NCBI GenBank assembly: GCA_949297785.1
Contig: CASFTW010000009.1
Location: forward strand, 1 to 64,000
Length of the DNA stretch: 64,000 nucleotides
Direction: 5' to 3'
DNA from: an uncultured Spirochaetales bacterium
GTDB taxonomy: Bacteria > Spirochaetota > Spirochaetia > Sphaerochaetales > Sphaerochaetaceae
Below the pieces are notes generated by a model. The model saw only the letters and a list, made by a program, of their open reading frames with translations, made no database searches and was not told the origin of the DNA. The position numbers and the translations under genes were made by a program. Shown here piece by piece: positions 1 through 7,517 of the stretch; within the stretch, counting starts at the first letter, position 1; every line of letters begins with the position of its first letter.

Positions 1-54
1 GTGGGTCTTCTCACATACTATGCTGCCGTATTCCGTTTCCAGTTCATCTGTCAA
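1..54 (-). CDS. Partial CDS running off the left edge; resembles part of a C_GCAxxG_C_C redox protein
   Basis: Eighteen codons are visible from a TTG at 54, with a perfect GGAGGT six bases upstream, reading LTDELETEYGSIVCEKTH. The pattern 'D-E-x-E-x-x-Y/F-G-S-x-x-C' is what I know from the C-terminal half of C_GCAxxG_C_C family proteins. The frame stays open upstream to a TAG at 136-138, and a second TTG at 117 has a weaker AAGGGA before it. The visible part may therefore be a truncated gene rather than a true start. The 3' end of a ygeW copy lies immediately upstream, which fits a gene cut by rearrangement. Function cannot be assigned from so short a piece. Confidence 0.3.
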   Translation of the reverse strand, partial: MTDELETEYGSIVCEKTH

Positions 55-167
55 TGCGGCACCTCCGCTGTTATATAAAGATTCGGAACTCTTTTTGTGT
101 TCCTTATCTCTATACAAGAAAATGTCCCTTTCCGGCTAACAATTGAAGACGGGAAAGCAGAAAAAAG

Positions 168-271
168 GCTGCCGGACGAATCCCGGCAGCGGTGATTTAA
201 ATCAGATATTGTGTTGTGACCTGTTGCTTTACTTCACTCTCGGCTTTGAATCAGCAAGAACCTCGGCAAGC
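168..271. repeat. Direct repeat copy 1: ygeW 3' end plus terminator
   Basis: These 104 bp match 3259-3362 with only two mismatches (179 and 259). On the minus strand they encode the last 13 codons of YgeW (LAEVLADSKPRVK, stop), followed by the same terminator hairpin (CTGCCGGGAT...CCGGCAG and a T run). Nothing upstream of the repeat (272-360) continues ygeW, so this is an orphan fragment. The pair of repeats brackets the Ig-like lipoprotein gene. Confidence 0.9.
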
Positions 272-299
272 CACTGTTAATGGTAATTTAAATAACACA

Positions 300-345
300 A
301 CAAGGAAGAGTCCCTCCTTTATCTGCGAAGGGACTCCCTTTTTAG
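300..345. terminator. Terminator hairpin downstream of the Ig-like lipoprotein gene
   Basis: GAGTCCCT (308-315) pairs with AGGGACTC (329-336). The flanking AAGG and CCTTTTT extend the stem, which can act in both directions. It lies 16-60 bp past the stop codon of the minus-strand lipoprotein gene. Confidence 0.7.
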
Positions 346-360
346 ATATACAACCGATTA

Positions 361-3129
361 TCATTTTGTATAAGTAGCATCATACAACGTATGATTATAC
401 ACGAAATAACCAGTTTGTTTCATATGATACATATCGTCATCATCATAATACGTCACCTGCTTAACATCAAAATAGAACTCATGTGTTTCACCCTCATTGT
501 CCTCATATGTTAGTGGACCTCTCAAAAATGCCTCTTCATATGACGCTGTAAATCTCAATCCTTTTGATGAATATGTCTTTTCGGCATCTGGAGCGCCGGG
601 GGCTCCATCAATAACCTTATAATTATCAAGCGCAGCAACAGCATCAACTTCTGAAGTATCCAGATTGAGTTTTGAAATTGAAATTACGGCATTCCCTGGT
701 ATATAAATATTATTAATTTCAATTGGACCTTTACCTATAATCTCATCATTTAGGATTACAGTCATAACCTTAAGCATCCACAATCCAGATACACTACCAA
801 TCATGGATGAAATGCCTTCCCAATATATTGGCTCCCCTGAATTATCTGTAACAACAAATTGTCCGTCAGTATCTGTTGATACATTATACTCATCCCCATC
901 AAACTCTACCGATGTTTCAATAATTCTAGCACCACCAACAAAGCTAGTTGACATCCAGCCACCGGACTTGAGCACGATCTGAACTTCATAACCGCTCCCG
1001 TATGCCGGTTCAAACGCAATCACGATATCCTTGACTGCAGTCATTTTTATCCCATCACTCTCCACTTCAAATCTGGTATCAGCATACACACCTGGATTCT
1101 TCATTGCATATGTCGTTGCTGCCAGATTTGGGATGTCAGAATAAAGAAGATGTCCTGCGTCATCTAAAACAGTTGAAATCATTTCCTGAAGTGCTGTGTC
1201 GGCATCTGTAAATTGCTGAATATCACTATAATCATCCGGATTAATTCCTTCGGGCTCAATGATGCCACCTGAAACAGGAGCATTTACAGTCACCTCACAT
1301 GATGCGGTTTTATCACCGGCCTTTGCAGTAATTGTTGCTTTACCTGTAGCTTTTGCTATGATTTTTCCATTTGAATCAACAGATACAATGCCATCATTGC
1401 TTGAAGACCATTCTATGCTGACATCAGTTGCATTATCTGGCTCAACAGTTGCTTTCAAAGTTGCACTCTCACCAACAGACAAAGATACTGAGGTTTTGTC
1501 TATTGTTATTTTATTCACAGGAATATAGGCAAGCTTTACTGTGACTTCACAAGTTGCCGATTTATCGCCTGCCGTTGCTGTGATTGCAACTTTGCCTTCG
1601 CTTACTGCAGTTACAACACCGTTATTGACAGTAGCAACGAATTCATCACTTGTTGTCCATACCAAATTTGTATCTGTAGCATCTTCAGGAAGTACAGTTG
1701 CTTTTAACGTTTCTTTTGTACCGACAGTAAGTTCAAGCGTCTGTCTATCAAGAATTACAGAGGTAACAGCGATCGGTTTAACTTCAATGGTAACAGAATC
1801 AGAGGCAGCACCATTACTGTTTGAAGTTACTGTAACATTAGCAGTACCAACACCTACAATCTCAACTTTGCCGTCATCAACGACTGCAACTCTTTCATTA
1901 TCTGAAGACCATCTAACTGTTTTATCAGTTGCATTTTCAGGTTCAATTAATGCAGTAAGAGTGAAAACATCACCTATTTTAAGGTTTTCAGGTTGTTCTG
2001 CTGCATTGATCTTAATGGTTGATACTTCAACCGCTTCAACAGTTACTATACAAGAAGCGGTGGCACCTTCAGCAGTAGATGCAAATATAATTGTCTCTCC
2101 TACTCCAACTGCAGTAACAACGCCGTTGGCATCAACTGTTGCAACTTCTGTGTTGCCAGAACCCCATTCCACCGTAACGCCATCAGGAGCAGTCAAAACA
2201 ATGTTTTCAGATTTACCAGGTGTCAACGTCATTGAGGTTTTATCAAAGCTGATATTTACAGTTTCAGAACCTTCCTCGACGATAACTTCACATGAATCTG
2301 TGACTGTAATATCTCCTGCGATTGCGGTTGCAGTCACTTTTGTTGTGCCAGCTTTAACAGCTTTCACCAATCCATTTTCATTGATAGTTACAATAGACTC
2401 ATCTTCTACAGACCATTTAATATCTGCGCTTGCGCCTGCAGGATTAAGAACTGCTACAAGCTGTCCCTCTCCATCGACATCCAGAAGAAGTTTTTCCGGA
2501 CGGATACTGATTTCCTGAAGTTTAACTGCCGGAACTTTAACTACAACCGTACAAGTTGCACTCTTGTCACCAGCGGTTGCTGTGATTTCTGTTTCACCAG
2601 CAGAAACAGCTGTCACTACACCTTCTTCATTCACAGTTGCAACTGAGGATGAGGACGATCTCCAAATTACACTATATGTTGCATCATCAGGATTGACTGT
2701 TGCAATCAATGAAAAAGCCTGACCTTCTATTAGTTCAATCCTTGATTCATTAAGGGTAATGTATTCAACTGTAATAGGCTTATCAACAACTTTAATTTTT
2801 AAAGGATCAGATTCAACAGATCCAGCTTTTGCAGTGATACTTACTTCGCCTGCAGCTAATGCTGTCACTTCTCCATTTTCGACAATAGCAAGATTGTCGT
2901 CACTTGAAGACCAAATAACCGTTTTATCTGTCGCATTATCTGGTCTAACCACTGCATTCAACTGCAGAGTCTCACCTACAGCAAGTGTTGTTCTCTCTGG
3001 TTTCTGGATTTCAACGCTAGAAACTGCCACAACCGAAGGAGTTTCATTATTACATCCAGCAAAGAGTGTAATTACGGTGAGTAAAACGACTGTAATGAGT
3101 TTTGTTATAGGCGTTTGCCTTTGTTTCAT
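361..3129 (-). CDS. Large lipoprotein with seven bacterial Ig-like (BIG2) domains
   Basis: This 922-residue protein starts with a lipoprotein signal peptide (MKQRQTPITK..., lipobox LFAGC about residue 26). Seven consecutive BIG2-type domains of 75-85 residues follow, from about residue 35 to 620. Each has the pattern 'L-x-V-G-...-A-T-V-x-P-x-x-A-T-...-W-S-S-...-V-A-T-V-x-x-x-G-x-V-T-A-V-x-x-G-...-I-T-A-x-A-G'. The last 300 residues form a domain I do not recognise. BIG2 arrays are known from surface adhesins and envelope proteins, so an extracellular or periplasmic role is an inference. ATG at 3129 has a good AGGAGGGG Shine-Dalgarno. The gene is more AT-rich than its neighbours and sits between two copies of the ygeW 3' end. 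A poly-G run lies in its promoter. Confidence 0.85.
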   Translation of the reverse strand: MKQRQTPITKLITVVLLTVITLFAGCNNETPSVVAVSSVEIQKPERTTLAVGETLQLNAVVRPDNATDKTVIWSSSDDNLAIVENGEVTALAAGEVSITAKAGSVESDPLKIKVVDKPITVEYITLNESRIELIEGQAFSLIATVNPDDATYSVIWRSSSSSVATVNEEGVVTAVSAGETEITATAGDKSATCTVVVKVPAVKLQEISIRPEKLLLDVDGEGQLVAVLNPAGASADIKWSVEDESIVTINENGLVKAVKAGTTKVTATAIAGDITVTDSCEVIVEEGSETVNISFDKTSMTLTPGKSENIVLTAPDGVTVEWGSGNTEVATVDANGVVTAVGVGETIIFASTAEGATASCIVTVEAVEVSTIKINAAEQPENLKIGDVFTLTALIEPENATDKTVRWSSDNERVAVVDDGKVEIVGVGTANVTVTSNSNGAASDSVTIEVKPIAVTSVILDRQTLELTVGTKETLKATVLPEDATDTNLVWTTSDEFVATVNNGVVTAVSEGKVAITATAGDKSATCEVTVKLAYIPVNKITIDKTSVSLSVGESATLKATVEPDNATDVSIEWSSSNDGIVSVDSNGKIIAKATGKATITAKAGDKTASCEVTVNAPVSGGIIEPEGINPDDYSDIQQFTDADTALQEMISTVLDDAGHLLYSDIPNLAATTYAMKNPGVYADTRFEVESDGIKMTAVKDIVIAFEPAYGSGYEVQIVLKSGGWMSTSFVGGARIIETSVEFDGDEYNVSTDTDGQFVVTDNSGEPIYWEGISSMIGSVSGLWMLKVMTVILNDEIIGKGPIEINNIYIPGNAVISISKLNLDTSEVDAVAALDNYKVIDGAPGAPDAEKTYSSKGLRFTASYEEAFLRGPLTYEDNEGETHEFYFDVKQVTYYDDDDMYHMKQTGYFVYNHTLYDATYTK

Positions 3130-3163
3130 AACAAATCCCCTCCTTTTTATTTGTTTTTTTTAC

Positions 3164-3194
3164 AAACTACCCCCCCCCGAAGACATTTTGTCAA
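3164..3194 (-). promoter_or_regulatory. Candidate phase-variable promoter with poly-G spacer
   Basis: On the minus strand a perfect TTGACA (3189-3194) is followed by a 19-bp spacer and TAGTTT (3164-3169). The last nine spacer bases are an uninterrupted G run (C9 at 3170-3178 on the plus strand) that abuts the -10. Loss of one or two G would bring the spacer to the optimal 17-18 bp. Slipped-strand change of this tract would therefore tune transcription of the BIG2 lipoprotein. Confidence 0.6.
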
Positions 3195-3249
3195 CAAAAA
3201 TCTACATACCGTTTGAAATATTAAATATGTAAAATGTCTAAACTCGTAT

Positions 3250-3281
3250 GAAAAAAATGCTGCCGGACGGATCCCGGCAGC
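3250..3281 (-). terminator. ygeW terminator
   Basis: On the minus strand CTGCCGGGAT/ATCCGTCCGGCAG forms a strong stem, followed by CATTTTTTTC. It starts about 40 bp past the ygeW stop. Confidence 0.85.
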
Positions 3282-3362
3282 GGTGATTTAAATCAGATAT
3301 TGTGTTGTGACCTGTTGCTTTACTTCACTCTCGGCTTTGAATCAGCAAGCACCTCGGCAAGC
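3259..3362. repeat. Direct repeat copy 2: native ygeW 3' end plus terminator
   Basis: This is the partner of 168-271 (104 bp, two mismatches, offset 3091 bp). Here the sequence is continuous with the intact ygeW gene, so this is the original copy. Confidence 0.9.
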
Positions 3363-4519
3363 TTGGCTGAAGGATTGCTGAACTTTGACAGGAAGATCAT
3401 TGCAGCAATGACGTACGGTTTGTAGCTTGCTTCCTTGTAAAGAGGAACAAGATAGCGGTCGAATACAGACTGCTCGACCTCGCCTTCCTTGCAGCTGAGT
3501 CCCGTGATATCAGCAGGGAGACAATGCATGTAGAGAGCCTTGCCGTCCTTTGTCGTCTTCATGAGCTCTTCGGTGCATGTCCAGTCCTTGAACTTTGCAT
3601 TGTTCTCAAGACACCTCTTCTCAAGGTCCTTGAGCTCATCGAACTTTCCTTCTCCGACAAGCTTTGTCCTCTCTTCCATCACTGCATACGGTGCCCATGA
3701 CTTCGGATATACTATGTCGGCATCCTTGAAGGCCTCTTCCATTGTGTTGACTTTCCTGAATGAACCGCCTGCCTTCTTTGCATTCTCTGCGGCGACATCC
3801 TCGACATCCTTCATGATCTCATAGCCTTCCGGATGTGCAAGCACGACTTCCATACCGAAACGTGTGAAGAGACCTATGATTCCCTGAGGAACGGAAAGAG
3901 GCTTGCCGTAAGAAGGAGAATAAGCCCATGTCATTGCAATCTTCTTGCCCTTGAGGTTCTCCACGCCGCCGAAATGATTGATCACATGAAGCGCATCTGC
4001 CATTGTCTGTGTCGGGTGATCGATATCGCACTGGAGATTGACAATTGTAGGCCTCTGCTCAAGAACGCCGTCCTTGTAGCCTTCCTCGACACTGTCGGCA
4101 ACAGTCTTCATGTATGTGTGGCCCTTGCCAATGTACATATCGTCCCTGATACCGATGACATCAGCCATGAATGAAACCATGTTTGCCGTTTCCCTTACAG
4201 TCTCACCGTGTGCGATCTGGCTAACTTTCTCATCAAGGTCCTGAACCTCAAGACCGAGAAGGTTGCAGGCAGAGGCAAAAGAGAAACGTGTGCGGGTTGA
4301 GTTGTCACGGAAGACGGAAATGCCAAGACCTGAATCAAATACCTTTGTAGAGATGTTGTTCTCTCTCATTGCCCTCAGTATTTCAGCCACCTCAAATACT
4401 GCAGCCAGCTCATCATCGCTTTCCTTCCATGTGTGGAAAAAGTCATTGAGATACATTCTGCTTGTATCTTTCTTTGAAAGCTCTTCAATCATGCTCCTGA
4501 TTTCTTCTTTTGTCTTCAT
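3320..4519 (-). CDS. ygeW: YgeW, knotted carbamoyltransferase of the purine-degradation cluster
   Basis: The 399-residue protein is a transcarbamylase of the YgeW/UTCase type. It has the carbamoyl-phosphate loop S-T-R-T-R (residues 74-78), the HPTQ motif (168-171) and HCLP (332-335). YgeW belongs to the gene set that gut anaerobes use to degrade purines and urate, acting on a carbamoylated breakdown intermediate. The exact substrate is not settled by sequence. ATG at 4519 has AAGGAG seven bases upstream. The gene is monocistronic, with its own promoter and a shared 19-bp operator-like element upstream. Its 3' end has been duplicated 3.1 kb away. Confidence 0.92.
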   Translation of the reverse strand: MKTKEEIRSMIEELSKKDTSRMYLNDFFHTWKESDDELAAVFEVAEILRAMRENNISTKVFDSGLGISVFRDNSTRTRFSFASACNLLGLEVQDLDEKVSQIAHGETVRETANMVSFMADVIGIRDDMYIGKGHTYMKTVADSVEEGYKDGVLEQRPTIVNLQCDIDHPTQTMADALHVINHFGGVENLKGKKIAMTWAYSPSYGKPLSVPQGIIGLFTRFGMEVVLAHPEGYEIMKDVEDVAAENAKKAGGSFRKVNTMEEAFKDADIVYPKSWAPYAVMEERTKLVGEGKFDELKDLEKRCLENNAKFKDWTCTEELMKTTKDGKALYMHCLPADITGLSCKEGEVEQSVFDRYLVPLYKEASYKPYVIAAMIFLSKFSNPSAKLAEVLADSKPRVK

Positions 4520-4560
4520 AGATCAACTCCTTGTTCCGGATAAATTTTGCTTACAAGTGA

Positions 4561-4612
4561 ACTCTATCATGTAAAACCGCACATGACAAGCGATTTTGTT
4601 GCGCTTTGTTGC
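4561..4612 (-). promoter_or_regulatory. ygeW promoter with tandem TTGTTGC operator
   Basis: On the minus strand TTGTCA (4584-4589), a 17-bp spacer and TAGAGT (4561-4566) make a sigma70-type promoter. Four bases upstream of the -35 lies a 19-bp element (4594-4612) that reads TTTTGTTGCGCTTTGTTGC on the plus strand: two TTGTTGC units with a 10-bp period. Similar elements precede xdhA (18197-18215) and ygfK (24124-24142). The orientation here is opposite to those two relative to the promoter. The position just upstream of the -35 suits an activator. Confidence 0.6.
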
Positions 4613-4614
4613 GT

Positions 4615-4857
4615 TCAGTCTTTCCCCTCCAGAAGAAAAGAAGGGACCTCGCTTCCGTCAAGTTCATGACCGATGTAAAGCTCGACATCTTCCTCGCTGA
4701 TCTCATATCCATGTTCCTTCGCATATGGAATGAGGACATCACGTGTGATTAAACGAGCCTCCCCCGGGTAATTCATGATTCTGGAATCAAGCTCTTCTCT
4801 CACTTCATCATCGCTTCCGACGAAAAGCAGGAAGTCGTCCATTATGTTGTCAGCCAT
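4615..4857 (-). CDS. Small acidic protein of unknown function at the end of the selenium operon
   Basis: Eighty residues (MADNIMDDFL...), with ATG at 4857 preceded by AAGGAGATAAGC, a strong ribosome-binding site. It has no signal peptide, membrane segment or cysteine. The layout of a short helix (FLLFVGSDDEVREELDS) and a later 'AKEHGYEISEEDV' stretch is vaguely like Nif11-type leader proteins, but I would not assign it. It follows selD on the same strand after an 87-bp gap and lies just upstream of ygeW. A TAGACT box at about 4875-4880 could give it a separate promoter. Confidence 0.7.
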   Translation of the reverse strand: MADNIMDDFLLFVGSDDEVREELDSRIMNYPGEARLITRDVLIPYAKEHGYEISEEDVELYIGHELDGSEVPSFLLEGKD

Positions 4858-4944
4858 GCTTATCTCCTTTTCTACAGTCTAGCGCCTGAGGTAAAAAACC
4901 GGAAGAGAAAAGAGTGGCAAATGGATAAAGAAGAAAACATCTTT

Positions 4945-5964
4945 CTATCTGACATCAATCACGCTGCCGCCTCTGGTTGTGAAACATCCTATAATCGCCG
5001 CAGGCTCTCCGAATTCCCTCACAAACGAAAGTGCGTCATCCTCACTCATTGCAAGACACAGAGGACCAGATGTCTGAGGATCGAACATTATGTCGGAAAG
5101 CTCTCTCACAACTGATGATGCGAAGTGCACCTTGTCCTCGATGTAATCCCTGTTGTGGTATGCGCCTTCCGGTATGAGTCCAAGACGGGCAAGCTCAAGG
5201 GATGCAGGGAAATACGGAAGGGAGGAAGAATCAAGACGGACGGAAAGTGATGCGGCTTCTGCCATTTCATACAAATGACCCAGCAGGGAGAAACCGGTGA
5301 TGTCTGTTGCAGCGTGGATATCATAGCGGCAGGCAGTCTCAAACGCCTTTTTGTTGAGAGTTTTCATGCTCTCAAGGGCTACTTTCACATCGCATTCATC
5401 TGCCATTTCCGCCTTTGCGGCAGTATTGATTATTCCGACTCCAAGCTTCTTTGTGATGACTATCACATCCCCTTCCCTTGCACTTTTATTTGTCCACAGC
5501 CTTTTTTTTGTCGTGAAGCCTGTAACTGCAAGGCCGAATTTGATTGTCGAGTCGGCAATGGTATGTCCTCCTGCGATCACGCATCCGGCCTCCCTTGCCT
5601 TATCCTGTGCACCGAGGAGGATGTCCTTCATGATGGAGAGATCCATGCAGGATGGAAAACACATTATGTTCATCGCGAGTTTGGGCACTGCCCCCATGGC
5701 ATAAAGATCGGACAGTGCGTTTGCCGCAGCCACCTGTCCGAACTCATAGGGATCATCGGCGACAGGAGGGAAGAAATCCACGGACTCGACAAGAAGATTC
5801 TCTCCGTCCAGATCATAAACCAGTGCATCATCACTGGTCTCGAATCCCACAATCAGATTCTCATCCTCCATGAGAGGAAGAGATGAGAGTATTTCATTCA
5901 GAGTCTTTGAGGGAAGCTTTGCGGCACAGCCGCTTGTCTTCACACTTCTTGTAAGCCTGACCAT
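4945..5964 (-). CDS. selD: Selenide, water dikinase
   Basis: SelD makes selenophosphate from selenide and ATP. The 339-residue length is typical. The catalytic pair is visible as S-G-C13-A-A-K16 (the Cys17/Lys20 pair of the E. coli enzyme), so this is a cysteine rather than a selenocysteine form. The Asp-rich ATP/Mg sites (TSDDALVYD, SVDFFPPVADDP, ANALSDLYAMGA) and GGHT are present. Start 5964 has GGAGGAC five bases upstream and overlaps the preceding DUF3343 gene by 25 bp. No selA, selB or tRNA-Sec is in the window. The neighbours point to selenium supply for a labile Se cofactor of molybdenum hydroxylases. Confidence 0.95.
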   Translation of the reverse strand: MVRLTRSVKTSGCAAKLPSKTLNEILSSLPLMEDENLIVGFETSDDALVYDLDGENLLVESVDFFPPVADDPYEFGQVAAANALSDLYAMGAVPKLAMNIMCFPSCMDLSIMKDILLGAQDKAREAGCVIAGGHTIADSTIKFGLAVTGFTTKKRLWTNKSAREGDVIVITKKLGVGIINTAAKAEMADECDVKVALESMKTLNKKAFETACRYDIHAATDITGFSLLGHLYEMAEAASLSVRLDSSSLPYFPASLELARLGLIPEGAYHNRDYIEDKVHFASSVVRELSDIMFDPQTSGPLCLAMSEDDALSFVREFGEPAAIIGCFTTRGGSVIDVR

Positions 5965-6188
5965 TTGTCCTCCTGGAATATGTACGCACCTTCAATCGAA
6001 TCAATAAGAAGAGATGCATCAAAGTCCGCTCTGTCCATCATCAGCGCGGTTCCGCAGCTTGATGACAGAGAGCGCGGGACAGGAACAAGAGAGGCTTTGA
6101 GGCCGCAGCCTTCAAGCCTTCTCTTCTGTTTTACAGCATCATAGTGCGAATGGAATGTGATGACTACCTTGTCAGAGAAAGAATCCAT
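5940..6188 (-). CDS. DUF3343 protein, putative Se/S carrier
   Basis: The 82-residue protein has the family signature P-V-P-R-x-L-S-S-S-C-G-T-A-L around residues 37-50, with a single conserved cysteine. DUF3343 proteins are repeatedly found beside selD, yedE and yedF and are thought to carry selenium or sulfur. That role is inferred from context. It overlaps both the TusA-like gene (6164-6188) and selD (5940-5964), so the chain is translationally coupled. Confidence 0.85.
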   Translation of the reverse strand: MDSFSDKVVITFHSHYDAVKQKRRLEGCGLKASLVPVPRSLSSSCGTALMMDRADFDASLLIDSIEGAYIFQEDKWSGLQEV

Positions 6189-6370
6189 TTCCCGTCCTTG
6201 TCAGTCCTCTTTACATTATAACCCACAGCTTCAGCATAACGCGTGACGTTCTCACGGCTTGCGACGTTATCGACAATGACATCTAATGACGCAGGTCTGT
6301 CTTTTAAGGCTTTTTTCGTCATTATGACCGGTTCAGGACAGCTGAAACCGGAAGTGTCCAGCATATTCAA
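6164..6370 (-). CDS. TusA/SirA-like sulfurtransferase (YedF N-terminal type)
   Basis: The 68-residue protein carries the Cys-Pro-x-Pro motif of TusA-fold proteins (S-C-P-E-P, residues 10-14). In many selenium users this domain is the N-terminal half of YedF, fused to a DsrE-like domain. Here it stands alone and is followed by the DUF3343 gene. It probably relays persulfide or selenide sulfur from the transporter or aminotransferase towards SelD or the hydroxylase. It overlaps the transporter gene by 4 bp. Confidence 0.85.
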   Translation of the reverse strand: MNMLDTSGFSCPEPVIMTKKALKDRPASLDVIVDNVASRENVTRYAEAVGYNVKRTDKDGKWILSLTR

Positions 6371-7446
6371 TTCTCTTTCCTCCTGTTCATGTATATCGAA
6401 ATCGCTGCAACCGCTGCGAAGAAAAGCAGGATAAGCATCACCGCAGCCTTTCCGCCGTCTGTAGGTCCGTCTGTCGAGGATGCCAGCGAGAAGTTATGTG
6501 CAATTGCACCGCCTGCGACGAGACCGAGGACTGTCACCGCACTGTCGCTGTTGCCTTCCCCTGCCAGGATGAGCTGTCTGAGAGGACATCCGCCAAGAAG
6601 CACCGAACCGAACCCCACTACAACCATTCCCATGATGTTCCATAAGGCATCCGTATGGGCAACAGGCTGTCCTTCAAAACCGAGAATGAATTTCCCCCCT
6701 GCAATGTTGAGGACAAGTGCAGTAAGAAACACTGCTATGAAGCCAGTTATGAGGGTTGTGTCCTTTATGAGGAAAAGATCCCTCAGTCCGCCGGCAAAAC
6801 ACATTCTTGAACGCTGGGCGAAAACACCCACAAGAAGACCCGCTGCAAGTGACGCTGCAACCGGGGCCCTCATGCTGCCCGGTCCTGATGTGCTGAAACG
6901 CAGCAAGGATGGTGCGGCGACAAGAATTATGAGCAGAATTATGCTTATAATGCTTATCGCACTGCCCTCAAGACGGGTTGTCTCTCTTGTGCGTCCGAGC
7001 GAAAAGCCCAGATGCAGGCATACGGATCCCGCCGCGACCCCCATCACGAATCCGATAAGCCCCATGAGTGCGTTTAGATCCCCTGCCGCAAGACGGAGGA
7101 CCATGCGCAGAGGACAGCCGAGGAACACAAGTGCACCGATTGAAACACAGGCTCCCATCAGGAAACGGATCACGGGAGATGAACCGGAACGTGGATTGAA
7201 TTCGCCTTTTATTACCGAAATGATGAATGCACCGAGTACGAGACCGAGGATCTCAGGTCTCAGGTACTGCACGGTGGCCGTGCTCTGCAGCCCGAGGCTT
7301 CCCGCGATGTCACGTAGGAAACAGGCAATGCAGAAGCCCATGTTGCCGGGATTGCCGAAAAGCACGAGAACAAATGCCGCAGCTCCCACAACAGCACCTG
7401 TGAGAATCAGGTTTCTTCTTTCTGCTGATATTTTCATGTCTTTCAT
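6367..7446 (-). CDS. yedE: YedE-family selenium/sulfur transporter
   Basis: A polytopic membrane protein of about 359 residues, with two YeeE/YedE repeats. Each has the signature G-C-P-L-R (FLGCPLRMVLRLAAGD and LLGGCPLRQLILAGEG). An R-S-R-M-C-F-A-G-G motif lies in between. Homologues import thiosulfate, and those next to selD are annotated as putative selenium transporters. I chose ATG 7446 (MKDMKISAERR). It has no Shine-Dalgarno, but a perfect TATAAT lies 6 bp upstream, so the mRNA is probably leaderless. It is the first gene of the operon that ends at selD or at the 80-residue protein. Confidence 0.88.
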   Translation of the reverse strand: MKDMKISAERRNLILTGAVVGAAAFVLVLFGNPGNMGFCIACFLRDIAGSLGLQSTATVQYLRPEILGLVLGAFIISVIKGEFNPRSGSSPVIRFLMGACVSIGALVFLGCPLRMVLRLAAGDLNALMGLIGFVMGVAAGSVCLHLGFSLGRTRETTRLEGSAISIISIILLIILVAAPSLLRFSTSGPGSMRAPVAASLAAGLLVGVFAQRSRMCFAGGLRDLFLIKDTTLITGFIAVFLTALVLNIAGGKFILGFEGQPVAHTDALWNIMGMVVVGFGSVLLGGCPLRQLILAGEGNSDSAVTVLGLVAGGAIAHNFSLASSTDGPTDGGKAAVMLILLFFAAVAAISIYMNRRKEN

Positions 7447-7517
7447 GCTACCATTATATTTTTCAAAATACAATGAATTTCATGCATTTTCATCCATCTT
7501 CTGCTATAATACCGTCC
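7447..7517. promoter_or_regulatory. Divergent promoters with -10 boxes abutting both start codons
   Basis: For the minus-strand transporter gene, TATAAT lies at 7453-7458, six bases from ATG 7446. For the plus-strand aminotransferase gene, the extended -10 TGCTATAAT (TATAAT at 7505-7510) lies seven bases from ATG 7518. Neither start has a Shine-Dalgarno. Both transcripts would begin at or within a few bases of the start codon. Confidence 0.6.

Noticed and set aside
1541-2518. Long plus-strand open frame inside the BIG2 gene
   Set aside because: It is the antisense of the repeated Ig-like domains. It has repeated Ser/Thr/Val composition, no ribosome-binding site and no known domain.
361-3129. 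Repeats in the BIG2 gene considered as a CRISPR-like or tandem DNA repeat
   Set aside because: They are diverged protein-domain repeats of about 240 bp in one open frame, with no short identical repeats or spacers.
4945-5964. Selenocysteine form of SelD
   Set aside because: The catalytic residue is encoded by a cysteine codon (Cys13), and no in-frame TGA was seen in this or neighbouring genes.
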